From: PGYR01 sp041675005
GTDB taxonomy: Bacteria > Bacteroidota > Ignavibacteria > Kapaibacteriales > UBA2268
Assembly: GCA_041675005.1 (NCBI GenBank)
Contig: JBAYUQ010000016.1
Span: 6,224 to 70,223, forward strand
Direction: 5' to 3'
Length of the DNA stretch: 64,000 nucleotides
Positions 37,497-45,874 of this stretch are shown in pieces; position 1 is the first letter of the stretch; every line of letters begins with the position of its first letter. The translations under genes were made by a program, and so were the position numbers. The notes under the pieces are model-generated. The model was given only the letters and a program-made list of their open reading frames with translations. It had not been told where the DNA came from and searched no databases.

Positions 37497-37799
37497 GTGA
37501 GGTGGACAAACGAAGAAGACTCTTTTAACGCCTGCGGCGTTATCAGAGTGACGTGGTTGTTCTGACAGCTCCTCCCGAGGAGCATAGCTCGAATTATATT
37601 CAAATTCCAGTGGAGTTGCCTAGACTCTTTACTTCGACCGGGCTCAGCACAGGCGGATGCTTTGCCTCCTCTGAGTGACGTGGTTTCAGAGGTTAGGAGA
37701 CGTATGCAATACATCTCTACAATCTATGATTCAGACAAAAAAAAGAGCCACTCTTTTATCAAGAGCAGCTCTAATTTCTCATAAAGTTAAGTGGAAGTA
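37497..37799. other. Gene-free stretch with dispersed repeats
   Basis: This 303-bp gap lies between convergent genes. It holds the words also found at 5339-5490 in the same order: the 23-base word at 37532-37554, GACTCTTTACTTCGAC at 37623-37638, then CTCTACAATCT near 37716-37726. A 16-base palindrome GCTCCTCCCGAGGAGC lies near 37568-37583. GAGTGACGT occurs twice. There is no convincing ORF, and the terminator of the next operon is at its right end. Confidence 0.65.
37735..37772 (-). terminator. Intrinsic terminator of the small-envelope-protein operon
   Basis: Stem AGAGC...GCTCT with an inner CTCTT/AAGAG pair (37744-37772) is followed on the minus strand by a run of T. It lies about 30 bp beyond the last gene of the 37800-39608 group. 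Confidence 0.8.
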
Positions 37800-38309
37800 T
37801 TAACCAGCTATATTAGTAGCCATGATAATAGAAACACCATTTACTTTACTTACTTTACCTTCGATAGTTACAGTTTCTTTATCTGCAACTTTAGCAAGAC
37901 CTTTCCAATCGTAATTTCCAGCGGCGTTATATACCATATAGAATGTACCATTAGACAAGAATCCAACATATTGACCAGCCATAACTAGTTCTTTTACTCT
38001 AGCTACACTTAATGTTTCGTAGTTACCAGAAAGGAAATCAGTCATTTTCACAACTTTACCAGTCCAGCCGCCATTTGTTGGTTTTGTAGTTTCGCCACCA
38101 GTTTTCGCTTTCTCAACTGCTTTCTCAACTTTTTCAGCTACTTCTTCAACAGCTTCTTCAGTCTCAGCCGCAGCTTCTTCTACTGCTTCTTCTACTTCTT
38201 CAACTTGCTCTTGTACTGCTTCTTCAGCAGGAGTGTCCTTATCTTCTTCTTTACCGCCACAAGCATATAGTAAACCCGATAGCAATAATACTAATAGTAT
38301 TTTTTTCAT
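37800..38309 (-). CDS. Lipoprotein with Glu/Ala-rich linker and small beta domain
   Basis: A 169-residue lipoprotein (lipobox LYAC, Cys17, then GGKEEDKD). Residues 28-70 form a strongly acidic Glu/Val/Ala helix (EEVEEAVEEAAAETEEAVEE), likely a long charged stalk. The C-terminal 85 residues (WTGKVVKMTDFLSGNY ... IIMATNIAG) form a small beta domain. That domain resembles the next upstream gene's product, sharing the order [VL]x4GQxxxF-SNGxxYxVxNAAGN. It lies 10 bp from that gene, so the two are co-transcribed. The function is unknown; the shared domain may bind a small ligand or envelope component. Confidence 0.65.
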   Translation of the reverse strand: MKKILLVLLLSGLLYACGGKEEDKDTPAEEAVQEQVEEVEEAVEEAAAETEEAVEEVAEKVEKAVEKAKTGGETTKPTNGGWTGKVVKMTDFLSGNYETLSVARVKELVMAGQYVGFLSNGTFYMVYNAAGNYDWKGLAKVADKETVTIEGKVSKVNGVSIIMATNIAG

Positions 38310-38319
38310 GATTTACTCC

Positions 38320-38667
38320 TTAGTTGTATGAATTAGCGATGATGTAATTAAATCCCTTAGCTGATTTTACTGAGCCACCGATTGTGTAATCTTTGCCAGC
38401 ATTCTTGATAAGGTTTTTAGTGTCTAAGTTACCAGCAGCGTTCATCACAAAGTATAGTTTCCCATTAGATTTGAATGCTAATGCTTGACCTGCTCTGTAA
38501 AGTTCCGTTGCTCTTTCTGTATTTATAGATACATTTGAATTTATAAATTCAGAAGATAAACTTACTGTCGTACCAGATATTCCTGATTGTGCATTGATAT
38601 CCATTTGAGTTACGGCTAAGCCAATAACAGAAACAGAAATCAAAATAGCTAAAAATAATTTTTTCAT
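38320..38667 (-). CDS. Small exported protein, paralogue of the neighbouring lipoprotein domain
   Basis: A 115-residue exported protein (signal MKKLFLAILISVSVIGLAVT). The mature part (SGTTVSLSSEFINSN ... YIIANSYN) parallels the C-terminal domain of the lipoprotein 10 bp downstream. Shared features are an N-terminal strand, a helix (TERATELYRAGQALAF against VARVKELVMAGQYVGF), then SNGKLYFVMNAAGN against SNGTFYMVYNAAGN, and a final beta hairpin. It is thus a soluble version of the same fold. No known family is recognised. Confidence 0.65.
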   Translation of the reverse strand: MKKLFLAILISVSVIGLAVTQMDINAQSGISGTTVSLSSEFINSNVSINTERATELYRAGQALAFKSNGKLYFVMNAAGNLDTKNLIKNAGKDYTIGGSVKSAKGFNYIIANSYN

Positions 38668-38687
38668 TGTTTATTTACCTTTGATTA

Positions 38688-39608
38688 TTATTTCTTTGCG
38701 TAAGGGAAACCAGCGTTTAACTGATAAGAGATTTCAACTTCTACATAAGTATCGCCAGATTGACCTTGTATAAAGCTACCATTTACATTTTTCAAGAATA
38801 CTTTAGCATAGTGAACTTCATTAGCTGCATTAGTTGTTCTTACATAAACAACAACGCTAGAAGTAGTGTTAGTCAATAAATGTCTATCTTGGCTATAGTT
38901 TTTGTTGTCTAATGCTTGTGAATCAAATACATCATTCAAGCTAGTCCCAGGAACAGCATCAGATACTTCCGCTGACTCTGTTGCTGTAGATGCATTTTTA
39001 TAGTTTAGTACCGAAGCAGAACCAAACATAAGAGTGTCCATAGCTTTGCTAGTGTAAATTCCTAAATTCCACTTAGAAATATTATCTGTTGTTAATACTT
39101 CGGGAATATAGATACCATCTACGCTTTCAAATGTTTCTAATTTGATACCGCTTCCTTTACCAATTACGTTAGAAGTGTAAAGCTTAATAGTTTGAGCTGC
39201 TACTTTTTCAAATCTAAGAGCCGGAGCCCATTTAATCATAGAAGCAGTAGAAGATTCACCATTATCATAGTTAGTTACTACTTCAAAAGTGTATTCTCTA
39301 GTAGAATCAAGATCAGGGATTGGAAATGCAACACCAGATTCTGTTGCAGAAAGCGTTGGTGCATCAGTTGCGTTTGTATTAGATGGGTAATAAGTAACTG
39401 TATAGTCTGTTACCATAGTCTTGTTTATATCACTAGCATCTTTCCATTTTATATGGACAGTAGTGCTATTGATTGAAGTTGCTTCTAGAGCAATAGGAGC
39501 GCTTGGTGTATCTACAGTAGGTGTTACTGTGTCTTCTTCACAAGCATTGAACGCGAACATAACTGCAACTAATGCAGTCAAAAGTGATAATTTTTTTATT
39601 AAATTCAT
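38688..39608 (-). CDS. Fibronectin type III lipoprotein
   Basis: A 306-residue lipoprotein (lipobox FNAC, Cys23, then EEDTVTPTVD). Residues about 35-130 form a fibronectin type III domain (APIALEATSINSTTVHIKW, ending REYTFEVVTNYDNGE). The remaining 170 residues are beta-rich with Ser/Thr/Asn and no known motif. It is the first gene of a three-gene minus-strand group with the two small envelope proteins, 20 bp upstream of them. It probably has an adhesive or structural role on the envelope. There is no enzyme signature. Confidence 0.7.
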   Translation of the reverse strand: MNLIKKLSLLTALVAVMFAFNACEEDTVTPTVDTPSAPIALEATSINSTTVHIKWKDASDINKTMVTDYTVTYYPSNTNATDAPTLSATESGVAFPIPDLDSTREYTFEVVTNYDNGESSTASMIKWAPALRFEKVAAQTIKLYTSNVIGKGSGIKLETFESVDGIYIPEVLTTDNISKWNLGIYTSKAMDTLMFGSASVLNYKNASTATESAEVSDAVPGTSLNDVFDSQALDNKNYSQDRHLLTNTTSSVVVYVRTTNAANEVHYAKVFLKNVNGSFIQGQSGDTYVEVEISYQLNAGFPYAKK

Positions 39609-39668
39609 AAAAAAATACCTCCGTTTAAATAGTTAATAAAATTATAATGTCAAATATAGCAAATACTA

Positions 39669-40916
39669 TTATATAATGGAAGAAGAAGATAAAATTTGTG
39701 ATAGAATTTTCGTTAATTCTTTTCTATCATAGTTACTTACAAACTCATTATTCCCTTTGGGGAGTGAGCCCCTCTTCCACAAATCATAGTATGTGCTCAG
39801 TGCCTTGTATATATCTTCTTTGTCATTTGGTTCAGCCGTTAGGGCTATTCCCGATGACACTGCCAATTCTCTCATATAGCTCTTAGGCATAGTAGCTAAT
39901 ATTGGCTTTTTCGCTCCGAAGTACTCATACAGTTTACCCGGAGTTCTAACATCGTCATTTTGCAATATCCAAAGAATGTCAGATTGCATAAGATGAGCAA
40001 CCGCTTCTTTGTGACTGATATTTCCTTTCAGTATTACGTTTTCTTCTAGTTTCAGTTTCTTTATTTGTTTTAGGTGGTTATTTCTCATCAAACCAACTAA
40101 TTTTAACTTTATACGACTCTTATCTAATTGATTCGAATCTATAAGCTTTCTAAATGCTTCGAAAAAAGGTCGAGGATTCCTATTGTCTTGGAATAAACCA
40201 GAGTGAGTTATTACGAAATCGTTTTTATCTGATCTTGGCTGTATATTTTCAAAATCTTCTTTGTCATATCCATGAGACACGATACTAATGTCATTATGTT
40301 TTAATAACTTATAGTTTTTTAGTAGTCGTTCCTTCTGTTCTCTTGATATGACTACTATCTTACTCGATTTATAAAGAACTTCAGCTTCTAACTTTTTGTT
40401 GTAGTGTTTATGGAACTTAGTCGGCATCACGTTGAATGGATTACCGTACCATTGGTCTCTATAGTCTAACACTAGCGGAATGCCGTATTTTTCGGCTAAC
40501 TCGGCTGCTGCTAGATGACTAGTAAAAGGAGGTGCAGTAGAGAAAATAACATCTGGTCTTTCCACTTCTATTACTTTACTGCCTGTTTCTATTGCTTTTT
40601 TCTTCCAGTATATCTTGCTGTCGGGTTGGCGGAAAATTCCGCTTACATATCTACCGACTTTTTGAACGAAGGTAGATGGATAATTGCGTGGTTTGGATGA
40701 TTCGTCATCAGTTCTATATATTCTGATGTTCTTTTCTTCTATTTCGGAAAGAAGTGTGTCATCATAAGCATAATAAGAGCCAGAATTCGTAGTGAGAACA
40801 ATGGGTTCCCATCCGAATTCTGGCAGATATTTTACAAACTTAAGAGTTCTTTGTACTCCACTTAGTCCCATAGGGGGGAAGTAATATGCCATTACAAGAA
40901 CTTTTTTATCTTTCAT
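39669..40916 (-). CDS. Family 4 glycosyltransferase
   Basis: A 415-residue GT-B-fold glycosyltransferase. The N-terminal glycine loop YYFPPMGLSGVQRTLKFVKY is that of GT4-type enzymes; KIVVISREQKERLL and VITHSGLFQDNRNPRPFFEA lie in the acceptor/donor interface. KLYEYFGAKKPILATMP (about 335-351) is the conserved donor-binding region with its ExxxxGxP-like Glu. It probably adds a sugar to a cell-surface glycan or lipid. It lies 14 bp downstream of the M24 peptidase gene and 20 bp beyond that is guaB, so the three may be one transcript, although no functional link is obvious. The sugar and acceptor are unknown. Confidence 0.88.
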   Translation of the reverse strand: MKDKKVLVMAYYFPPMGLSGVQRTLKFVKYLPEFGWEPIVLTTNSGSYYAYDDTLLSEIEEKNIRIYRTDDESSKPRNYPSTFVQKVGRYVSGIFRQPDSKIYWKKKAIETGSKVIEVERPDVIFSTAPPFTSHLAAAELAEKYGIPLVLDYRDQWYGNPFNVMPTKFHKHYNKKLEAEVLYKSSKIVVISREQKERLLKNYKLLKHNDISIVSHGYDKEDFENIQPRSDKNDFVITHSGLFQDNRNPRPFFEAFRKLIDSNQLDKSRIKLKLVGLMRNNHLKQIKKLKLEENVILKGNISHKEAVAHLMQSDILWILQNDDVRTPGKLYEYFGAKKPILATMPKSYMRELAVSSGIALTAEPNDKEDIYKALSTYYDLWKRGSLPKGNNEFVSNYDRKELTKILSQILSSSSII

Positions 40917-40930
40917 TGCTGTGTTACTAA

Positions 40931-42238
40931 TTATTTAACAACAGGCAAAGTAGCAGGTGCACTAGTAAAGGCAACAGCACCATCGAAAGTTACGTGAACG
41001 TTATCTTCTAATCTGATTCCCCATTTACCTTCGAAGTAAATACCTGGTTCGATTGCTAATACAACCCCAACTGGAACATTGTCTTCTTTTCTGAAAGTAA
41101 TGAATGGCATCTCGTGGGCAGCAACTCCGATACCGTGACCAAGAGAGTGCTTGAAATTTTCACCGTAACCAGCTTTTTCTATATGCTTTCTAGCGTACTC
41201 GTCTAGTATCTTACCGTTGATACCCGGACGAAGGTTAGCTATGGCTTTTTCCTTTGCTTCATAAACTACTTTGTAAACAGCTTCTTGTTCTTTAGTTGGT
41301 TTACCCATACAGAATACTCTAGTGATATCACATCCGAATCCTTCGATCATAGTCCCAAAATCTAAAAGAATCAAATCACCCTTCTTGATTTTTCTGTGTG
41401 ATGGACGACCGTGAGGCATAGAAGTTCTTTCGCCAGCCAATACTATTGGGTTGAACGGCTCTCCTTCCGATCCTTGTTTACGAGCTTCGTAGATTAGTTC
41501 ACTTTGAAGTTCGATTTCTGTCATACCGATTTTTACTTTCTTCTTCATTGTTTCGTAAACTGATTCAGCTATTTTACAAGCAGCCATTATGTGTTCCAAT
41601 TCAATTGGTGCTTTAGGCATAGTGAATGGTTCCACTTCTCTAGGAGCAGGTTTAAATTTAACAGGTCTGATTACGTTTCTAATGTCAACTGCTTCTGTGT
41701 ATGCAATTCTATCCGATTCGAAACCAAGGTTCTTGATTTTAGCTAATACTTTAGCATCTACCATATATTGCCATACATCACGAGTGATATGCACAGATAA
41801 GTTTGGTAAATCGTACAAATCAGTTTTCACAGATTCTTCATATCTATCATCTGTAAAGAAATGCAAATCATTAGGAGTAACTAGTAATGCTCCGTTAGAA
41901 CCAGAGAATTTAGTTAGATATCTAACTGTTGGCATGTGAGTTACAATCATAGCGTCTAATTTCTGATCATCTATCATAAACCTAATCTGCTCTAATCTTT
42001 TGTCATTTAGTGCCGGATAAGGAGTAAATGTCATCAATTCTCTATCTATTGAAGTGTCAGCTCCAGCTTTCTCTTTTTTTGTAGAAACTTTACCAGTATC
42101 AGCTTTTTTAGATGCTGCCTTCTTAGGAGCTGCTTCTTTTGTGTCTGCCTTTTTCGTTGCTGCTTTTTTAGCAGCAGGTTTCGTAGCAGCTTTAGCTGTT
42201 GACTTTTTAGTCGTTTCTGTTGTAGCTTTTTTTGCCAT
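40931..42238 (-). CDS. M24 metallopeptidase (Xaa-Pro aminopeptidase type) with Lys/Ala-rich N-terminal tail
   Basis: A 435-residue cytoplasmic metalloaminopeptidase. Residues 1-60 are a low-complexity Ala/Lys/Thr tail (TKPAAKKAATKKAD) like histone H1 or the AlgP/HupB-type tails. Then come the creatinase-like N-domain (about 75-205) and the pita-bread domain (about 210-430). The five metal ligands are visible: Asp293 (LLDFGT), Asp304 (GCDITR), His368 (HSLGHGIG), Glu397 (AIEPGIYF) and Glu411 (RLEDNV). It should cleave the N-terminal residue before proline. The tail is not part of the family and may bind nucleic acid or polyanions. Start at the only ATG ahead of the tail. Confidence 0.88.
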   Translation of the reverse strand: MAKKATTETTKKSTAKAATKPAAKKAATKKADTKEAAPKKAASKKADTGKVSTKKEKAGADTSIDRELMTFTPYPALNDKRLEQIRFMIDDQKLDAMIVTHMPTVRYLTKFSGSNGALLVTPNDLHFFTDDRYEESVKTDLYDLPNLSVHITRDVWQYMVDAKVLAKIKNLGFESDRIAYTEAVDIRNVIRPVKFKPAPREVEPFTMPKAPIELEHIMAACKIAESVYETMKKKVKIGMTEIELQSELIYEARKQGSEGEPFNPIVLAGERTSMPHGRPSHRKIKKGDLILLDFGTMIEGFGCDITRVFCMGKPTKEQEAVYKVVYEAKEKAIANLRPGINGKILDEYARKHIEKAGYGENFKHSLGHGIGVAAHEMPFITFRKEDNVPVGVVLAIEPGIYFEGKWGIRLEDNVHVTFDGAVAFTSAPATLPVVK

Positions 42239-42258
42239 AATATTAAACTTTTATTTAA

Positions 42259-43725
42259 TTAAACAAAGTAATTTGGTGCTTCTTTAGAAATGCGAATACT
42301 GTGGGGGTGTGACTCTTTGATGCTCGCACTTGTTATTTTTATGAATTTTGCTTTATCCTTCATAGTCGGTATATCTTGGCAACCGCAATATCCCATTGAT
42401 GATCTCAGACCACCTTTTAGTTGATAAAGCGTCTCACTTACTTGACCTTTGTAAGGTACTCTTCCTTCTATTCCTTCTGGAACGAATTTAGAAATCTCGT
42501 CTTCCATATCTTGGAAATATCTATCAGCTGAGCCAGTTTTCATAGCTCCGATAGAACCCATTCCTCTGTACATTTTGTAAGAACGGCCTTCGAATATTAT
42601 TTTCTCACCGGGTGATTCTTCGTGACCAGCAAACATACTACCTATCATAACAGAGTCTGCGCCAGCAGCTATAGCTTTTGCTATATCGCCAGTTTGCTTT
42701 ATCCCACCGTCCGCTATCAGAGGTATATTTGTGCCTTTTAGCCCCATTGCTACATTTAGCACAGCCGTTAGTTGTGGGACTCCCACACCAGCTATGATAC
42801 GCGTAGTACAGATAGAACCTGGGCCTATACCTACTTTTACTGCATTCACACCAGCTTCTACTAAAGCTAAGGCAGCAGCTTCGGTAGCTATATTGCCACC
42901 GATTATCTGCAAATCTTTATAAGCTGCACGTATTTTCTTAATAGTATCAAGCACTCCACGAGAGTGACCGTGTGCAGTATCAACAAATACAGCATCTACA
43001 CCCGAAGAAATTAGTGCTTCTATTCTATCCATAGTATCAGCGGTAACGCCGACTGCAGCTCCAACTCGCAAACGACCGTGTGAGTCTTTGCAAGCTTGAG
43101 GGAAATTCTTTTTCTTCTGAATGTCTTTGAATGTGATAAGACCACAAAGCTTGTTATTACCATCTACTACGGGTAATTTTTCTATTCTATGATTTTGCAA
43201 TATCTCTTCTGCTTCCTCTAGCGTAGTGCCTTCTGGTGCAGTTATGATATTATCTTTAGTCATTATATTAGCTATGCTTTCCGATTTATTAGGATTGAAA
43301 CGCAAATCACGATTAGTGATTATACCTATCAACTCATTATCATTGTTAATGATTGGAATACCAGAAATATGATATTTATTCATCAGATTTATTGCATCGC
43401 CGACTTTCTTATCAACCGTTAGGGTAACGGGATCCATAATCATTCCACTTTCCGAACGCTTTACTTGGTCAACTTGAGATGCTTGCTGTGCTATTGACAT
43501 ATTCTTATGGATAACACCTATACCACCTTCACGAGCTATTGCTCTAGCCATCTCTGCGTCAGTCACAGTATCCATAGCCGCACTTATGAATGGTATATTC
43601 AGTTCTATTCCGTCAGTTAGTTTTGTCTTTAGCGAAGTATCGCGAGGGAGGACTTCCGAATAATCGGGCACAAGAAGAACGTCATCATAAGTGATCCCTT
43701 CTTGCAGAATTTTTTCGTGTGCCAT
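42259..43725 (-). CDS. guaB: Inosine-5'-monophosphate dehydrogenase
   Basis: A 488-residue cytoplasmic enzyme that oxidises IMP to XMP with NAD, the first committed step of GMP synthesis. The IMP/NAD site contains the catalytic Cys in GIGPGSICTTRIIAGVG. The flap contains YRGMGSIGAMK, and two CBS domains (about 95-205) interrupt the barrel with VDKKVGDAINLM and IMTKDNIITAPEGT. The start (MAHEKILQEGITYDDVLLVP) and the C-terminal end match the usual form. It is the first of three co-oriented genes (M24 peptidase and glycosyltransferase follow closely), downstream of the ATP synthase pair but separated by a hairpin. Confidence 0.96.
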   Translation of the reverse strand: MAHEKILQEGITYDDVLLVPDYSEVLPRDTSLKTKLTDGIELNIPFISAAMDTVTDAEMARAIAREGGIGVIHKNMSIAQQASQVDQVKRSESGMIMDPVTLTVDKKVGDAINLMNKYHISGIPIINNDNELIGIITNRDLRFNPNKSESIANIMTKDNIITAPEGTTLEEAEEILQNHRIEKLPVVDGNNKLCGLITFKDIQKKKNFPQACKDSHGRLRVGAAVGVTADTMDRIEALISSGVDAVFVDTAHGHSRGVLDTIKKIRAAYKDLQIIGGNIATEAAALALVEAGVNAVKVGIGPGSICTTRIIAGVGVPQLTAVLNVAMGLKGTNIPLIADGGIKQTGDIAKAIAAGADSVMIGSMFAGHEESPGEKIIFEGRSYKMYRGMGSIGAMKTGSADRYFQDMEDEISKFVPEGIEGRVPYKGQVSETLYQLKGGLRSSMGYCGCQDIPTMKDKAKFIKITSASIKESHPHSIRISKEAPNYFV

Positions 43726-43785
43726 GGCGGTATGACTTTATTTTTAGTGAATTCAAAATATTGAATACGAAACATTTTAAATAAG

Positions 43786-43818
43786 AATGGCAAATACAGA
43801 TAAACTGTATCTGCCATT
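43786..43818 (-). terminator. Hairpin between atpC and guaB
   Basis: A 14-bp stem AATGGCAAATACAG/CTGTATCTGCCATT with one mismatch and a 5-base loop follows the atpC stop on the minus strand. The next bases (CTTATTTAAAATG) are only partly T-rich, so termination may be incomplete. Confidence 0.6.
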
Positions 43819-43832
43819 AATACTTTATTTTC

Positions 43833-44102
43833 TTACTCTACTATAACTGCATCTTCTACTAATATAGATATGCGGTTATTTTGCAATTCTACAAAACCAG
43901 TACCGGTTGTGTAAACTAATTCTTTGTTACTAGTGTCAGCGATTTTTATCTGACCTTCGTCCAAAGAGGACACAATAGGTGCGTGATTGAATAGAATCTG
44001 GAAAGGTGATTTCGACCCAGGAACAGTAACTGCCTGTACGTCACCTTTGTATATTACTTCTTTAGGAGTGATTATCTCCAAATATAATTTTTTATCTGTC
44101 AT
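43833..44102 (-). CDS. atpC: ATP synthase epsilon subunit (short form)
   Basis: An 89-residue epsilon subunit of F1F0 ATP synthase. It contains only the N-terminal beta-sandwich (LYLEIITPKEVIYKGDVQAV, then VPGSKSPFQILFNHAPIVSSL, ending ISILVEDAVIVE). The C-terminal helical hairpin that inhibits ATP hydrolysis in E. coli is absent, as is usual in Chlorobi and many Bacteroidota. It lies 12 bp downstream of atpD. The other ATP synthase genes are not in the window, so the operon is split. Confidence 0.94.
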   Translation of the reverse strand: MTDKKLYLEIITPKEVIYKGDVQAVTVPGSKSPFQILFNHAPIVSSLDEGQIKIADTSNKELVYTTGTGFVELQNNRISILVEDAVIVE

Positions 44103-44114
44103 AGTAATACCTTA

Positions 44115-45524
44115 CTATATACCTTGTTTCTTAGCTGTTTCAAAAACTTCGTCGATAGTACCTTTGTAAGTAAACAAATTCTCAGGTATCTCATCACAAT
44201 CACCGTTCAGGATAGCTTTGAAAGCAGCCACTGTGTCAGTGATAGTTACATATCTACCAGGAAAACCAGTAAATTGCTCAGCAACGTTGAATGGTTGTGA
44301 GAAGAATTTCTCTATCTTACGAGCTCTGTAAACTGCAATCTTATCTTCGTCAGAAAGCTCATCCATACCTAGGATATTGATGATATCTTGCAAATCCTTG
44401 TAAGTTTGAAGTGTACGAACACATTTTTGAGCTGTATCATAGTGCTCTTGACCAATGATGTTTGGATCCATGATACGAGAAGAAGAATCTAGAGGATCTA
44501 CCGCAGGATAAATACCCAAGTTTGCAATATCTCTAGAAAGTACAGTCTTCGCATCTAAGTGGGCGAAAGTATTAGCAGGAGCTGGATCTGTCAAGTCATC
44601 TGCAGGAACGTAAACCGCTTGTACAGATGTGATAGAACCTTTGTCAGTTGAAGCAATACGCTCTTGCAATGCACCCATCTCTGTAGCCAAAGTTGGTTGG
44701 TAACCTACAGCTGAAGGCATACGCCCTAATAGTGCAGATACCTCAGAACCAGCTTGAGTGAAACGGAAGATATTATCTACGAAGAGTAGTACATCACGAC
44801 CTTCTTCGTCACGGAAGTACTCAGCAGCTGTTAGAGCCGTAAGTGCTACTCTAGAACGTGCCCCAGGAGGTTCGTTCATCTGACCGAATACTAATGCCGT
44901 TTTGTCCAATACGCCTGATTCTTCCATCTCTCTATAAAGGTCATTACCTTCACGAGTACGCTCCCCAACACCAGCGAATACAGAATAACCACCGTGTTGC
45001 TTTGCAATATTATGGATTAGCTCTTGGATAATAACCGTTTTACCTACTCCAGCACCACCGAAAAGACCAGTTTTACCACCCTTTGTGAATGGCTCAATTA
45101 GATCAATAACTTTGATGCCTGTCTCAAACATATCAGAAGTTGTAGATAGAACTTTGAAGTCAGGAGATGGTCTGTGAATTGGAGAAGTATGTAAACCTTT
45201 TATAGGACCTTTATTATCAATAGGATCACCGATAACATTGAACATACGACCAAGTATGTCTGGTCCTACTTGAATAGATATTGGTTCACCCAAATCAAAA
45301 GCTTTCATTCCACGCACTAAACCATCAGTAGATTCCATTGATACAGTTCTAACTCTGTTTTCCCCAAGGTGTTGTTGAACCTCGCAGATTAAGTCTAGTT
45401 CTTCGCCAGTTTCTACGTTCTTTGTAGGGATTTTAATTGCATTTAAAATCTCAGGAATATCACCTTCAGAAAACTCTAAGTCAACTACTGGTCCTATGAC
45501 CTGTATTATTAATCCTTCTTTCAT
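44115..45524 (-). CDS. atpD: ATP synthase beta subunit
   Basis: A 469-residue catalytic subunit of F1. It has the Walker A motif GGAGVGKTVI (about 150-160) and GERTREGNDLYREMEESGVL, whose Glu is catalytic. LLFVDNIFRFTQAGSEVSALLGRMPSAVG carries the Walker B Asp. The ending (FTYKGTIDEVFETAKKQGI) is typical. Nothing is unusual. The 220-bp region upstream on the minus strand is AT-rich and holds the tRNA gene on the other strand. Confidence 0.97.
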   Translation of the reverse strand: MKEGLIIQVIGPVVDLEFSEGDIPEILNAIKIPTKNVETGEELDLICEVQQHLGENRVRTVSMESTDGLVRGMKAFDLGEPISIQVGPDILGRMFNVIGDPIDNKGPIKGLHTSPIHRPSPDFKVLSTTSDMFETGIKVIDLIEPFTKGGKTGLFGGAGVGKTVIIQELIHNIAKQHGGYSVFAGVGERTREGNDLYREMEESGVLDKTALVFGQMNEPPGARSRVALTALTAAEYFRDEEGRDVLLFVDNIFRFTQAGSEVSALLGRMPSAVGYQPTLATEMGALQERIASTDKGSITSVQAVYVPADDLTDPAPANTFAHLDAKTVLSRDIANLGIYPAVDPLDSSSRIMDPNIIGQEHYDTAQKCVRTLQTYKDLQDIINILGMDELSDEDKIAVYRARKIEKFFSQPFNVAEQFTGFPGRYVTITDTVAAFKAILNGDCDEIPENLFTYKGTIDEVFETAKKQGI

Positions 45525-45745
45525 TTGAGAGCTACCTTAAATATTTTTTATTGCTTGAATTATTTTTCTAGTTTATAGATTTAATATCTTTTTGTAGATT
45601 AACTATTAAATCGAATGCAAAATTAGATATATTTTTAGCTATAACAAAGAAAAGTATCAATTTATTTTAAATAATGTTTTTAATATTCAATATTATCTAT
45701 TAAGTTGTCTGTCTATATAATTCGCAACTGCGAATAATAACTGTT

Positions 45746-45831
45746 GGGGAGGTGGCAGAGTGGTAATGCAGCAGCCTGCTAAGCTGTGACGGGTTTCCCG
45801 TCCCCGAGTTCGAATCCCGGTCTCTCCGCCA
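45746..45831 (+). tRNA. tRNA-Ser (anticodon GCT)
   Basis: An 86-base tRNA with CCA encoded (45829-45831). The acceptor arm GGGGAGG pairs with the 3' strand with two G-U pairs. The anticodon loop CTGCTAA gives anticodon GCT (Ser, AGC/AGU). The long variable arm GACGGGTTTCCCGTC and the T arm with TTCGAATC support a class II Ser tRNA. It is followed by a hairpin terminator. Confidence 0.95.
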
Positions 45832-45841
45832 GCATAAAAAC

Positions 45842-45874
45842 AAGCCCGTCCTTTTTTAGGATGGGCTTTTTTTA
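45842..45874 (+). terminator. Intrinsic terminator after tRNA-Ser (probably bidirectional)
   Basis: Stem AAGCCCGTCC/GGATGGGCTT (45842-45851 and 45859-45868) with a T-rich loop is followed by six T. On the other strand the same stem is followed by GTTTTT, so it may also end the fic gene, whose stop is at 45872. Confidence 0.8.

Noticed and set aside
45700..45721. Promoter call for tRNA-Ser (TATAAT near 45716)
   Set aside because: No acceptable -35 element at the right distance; AT-rich DNA gives such words by chance.
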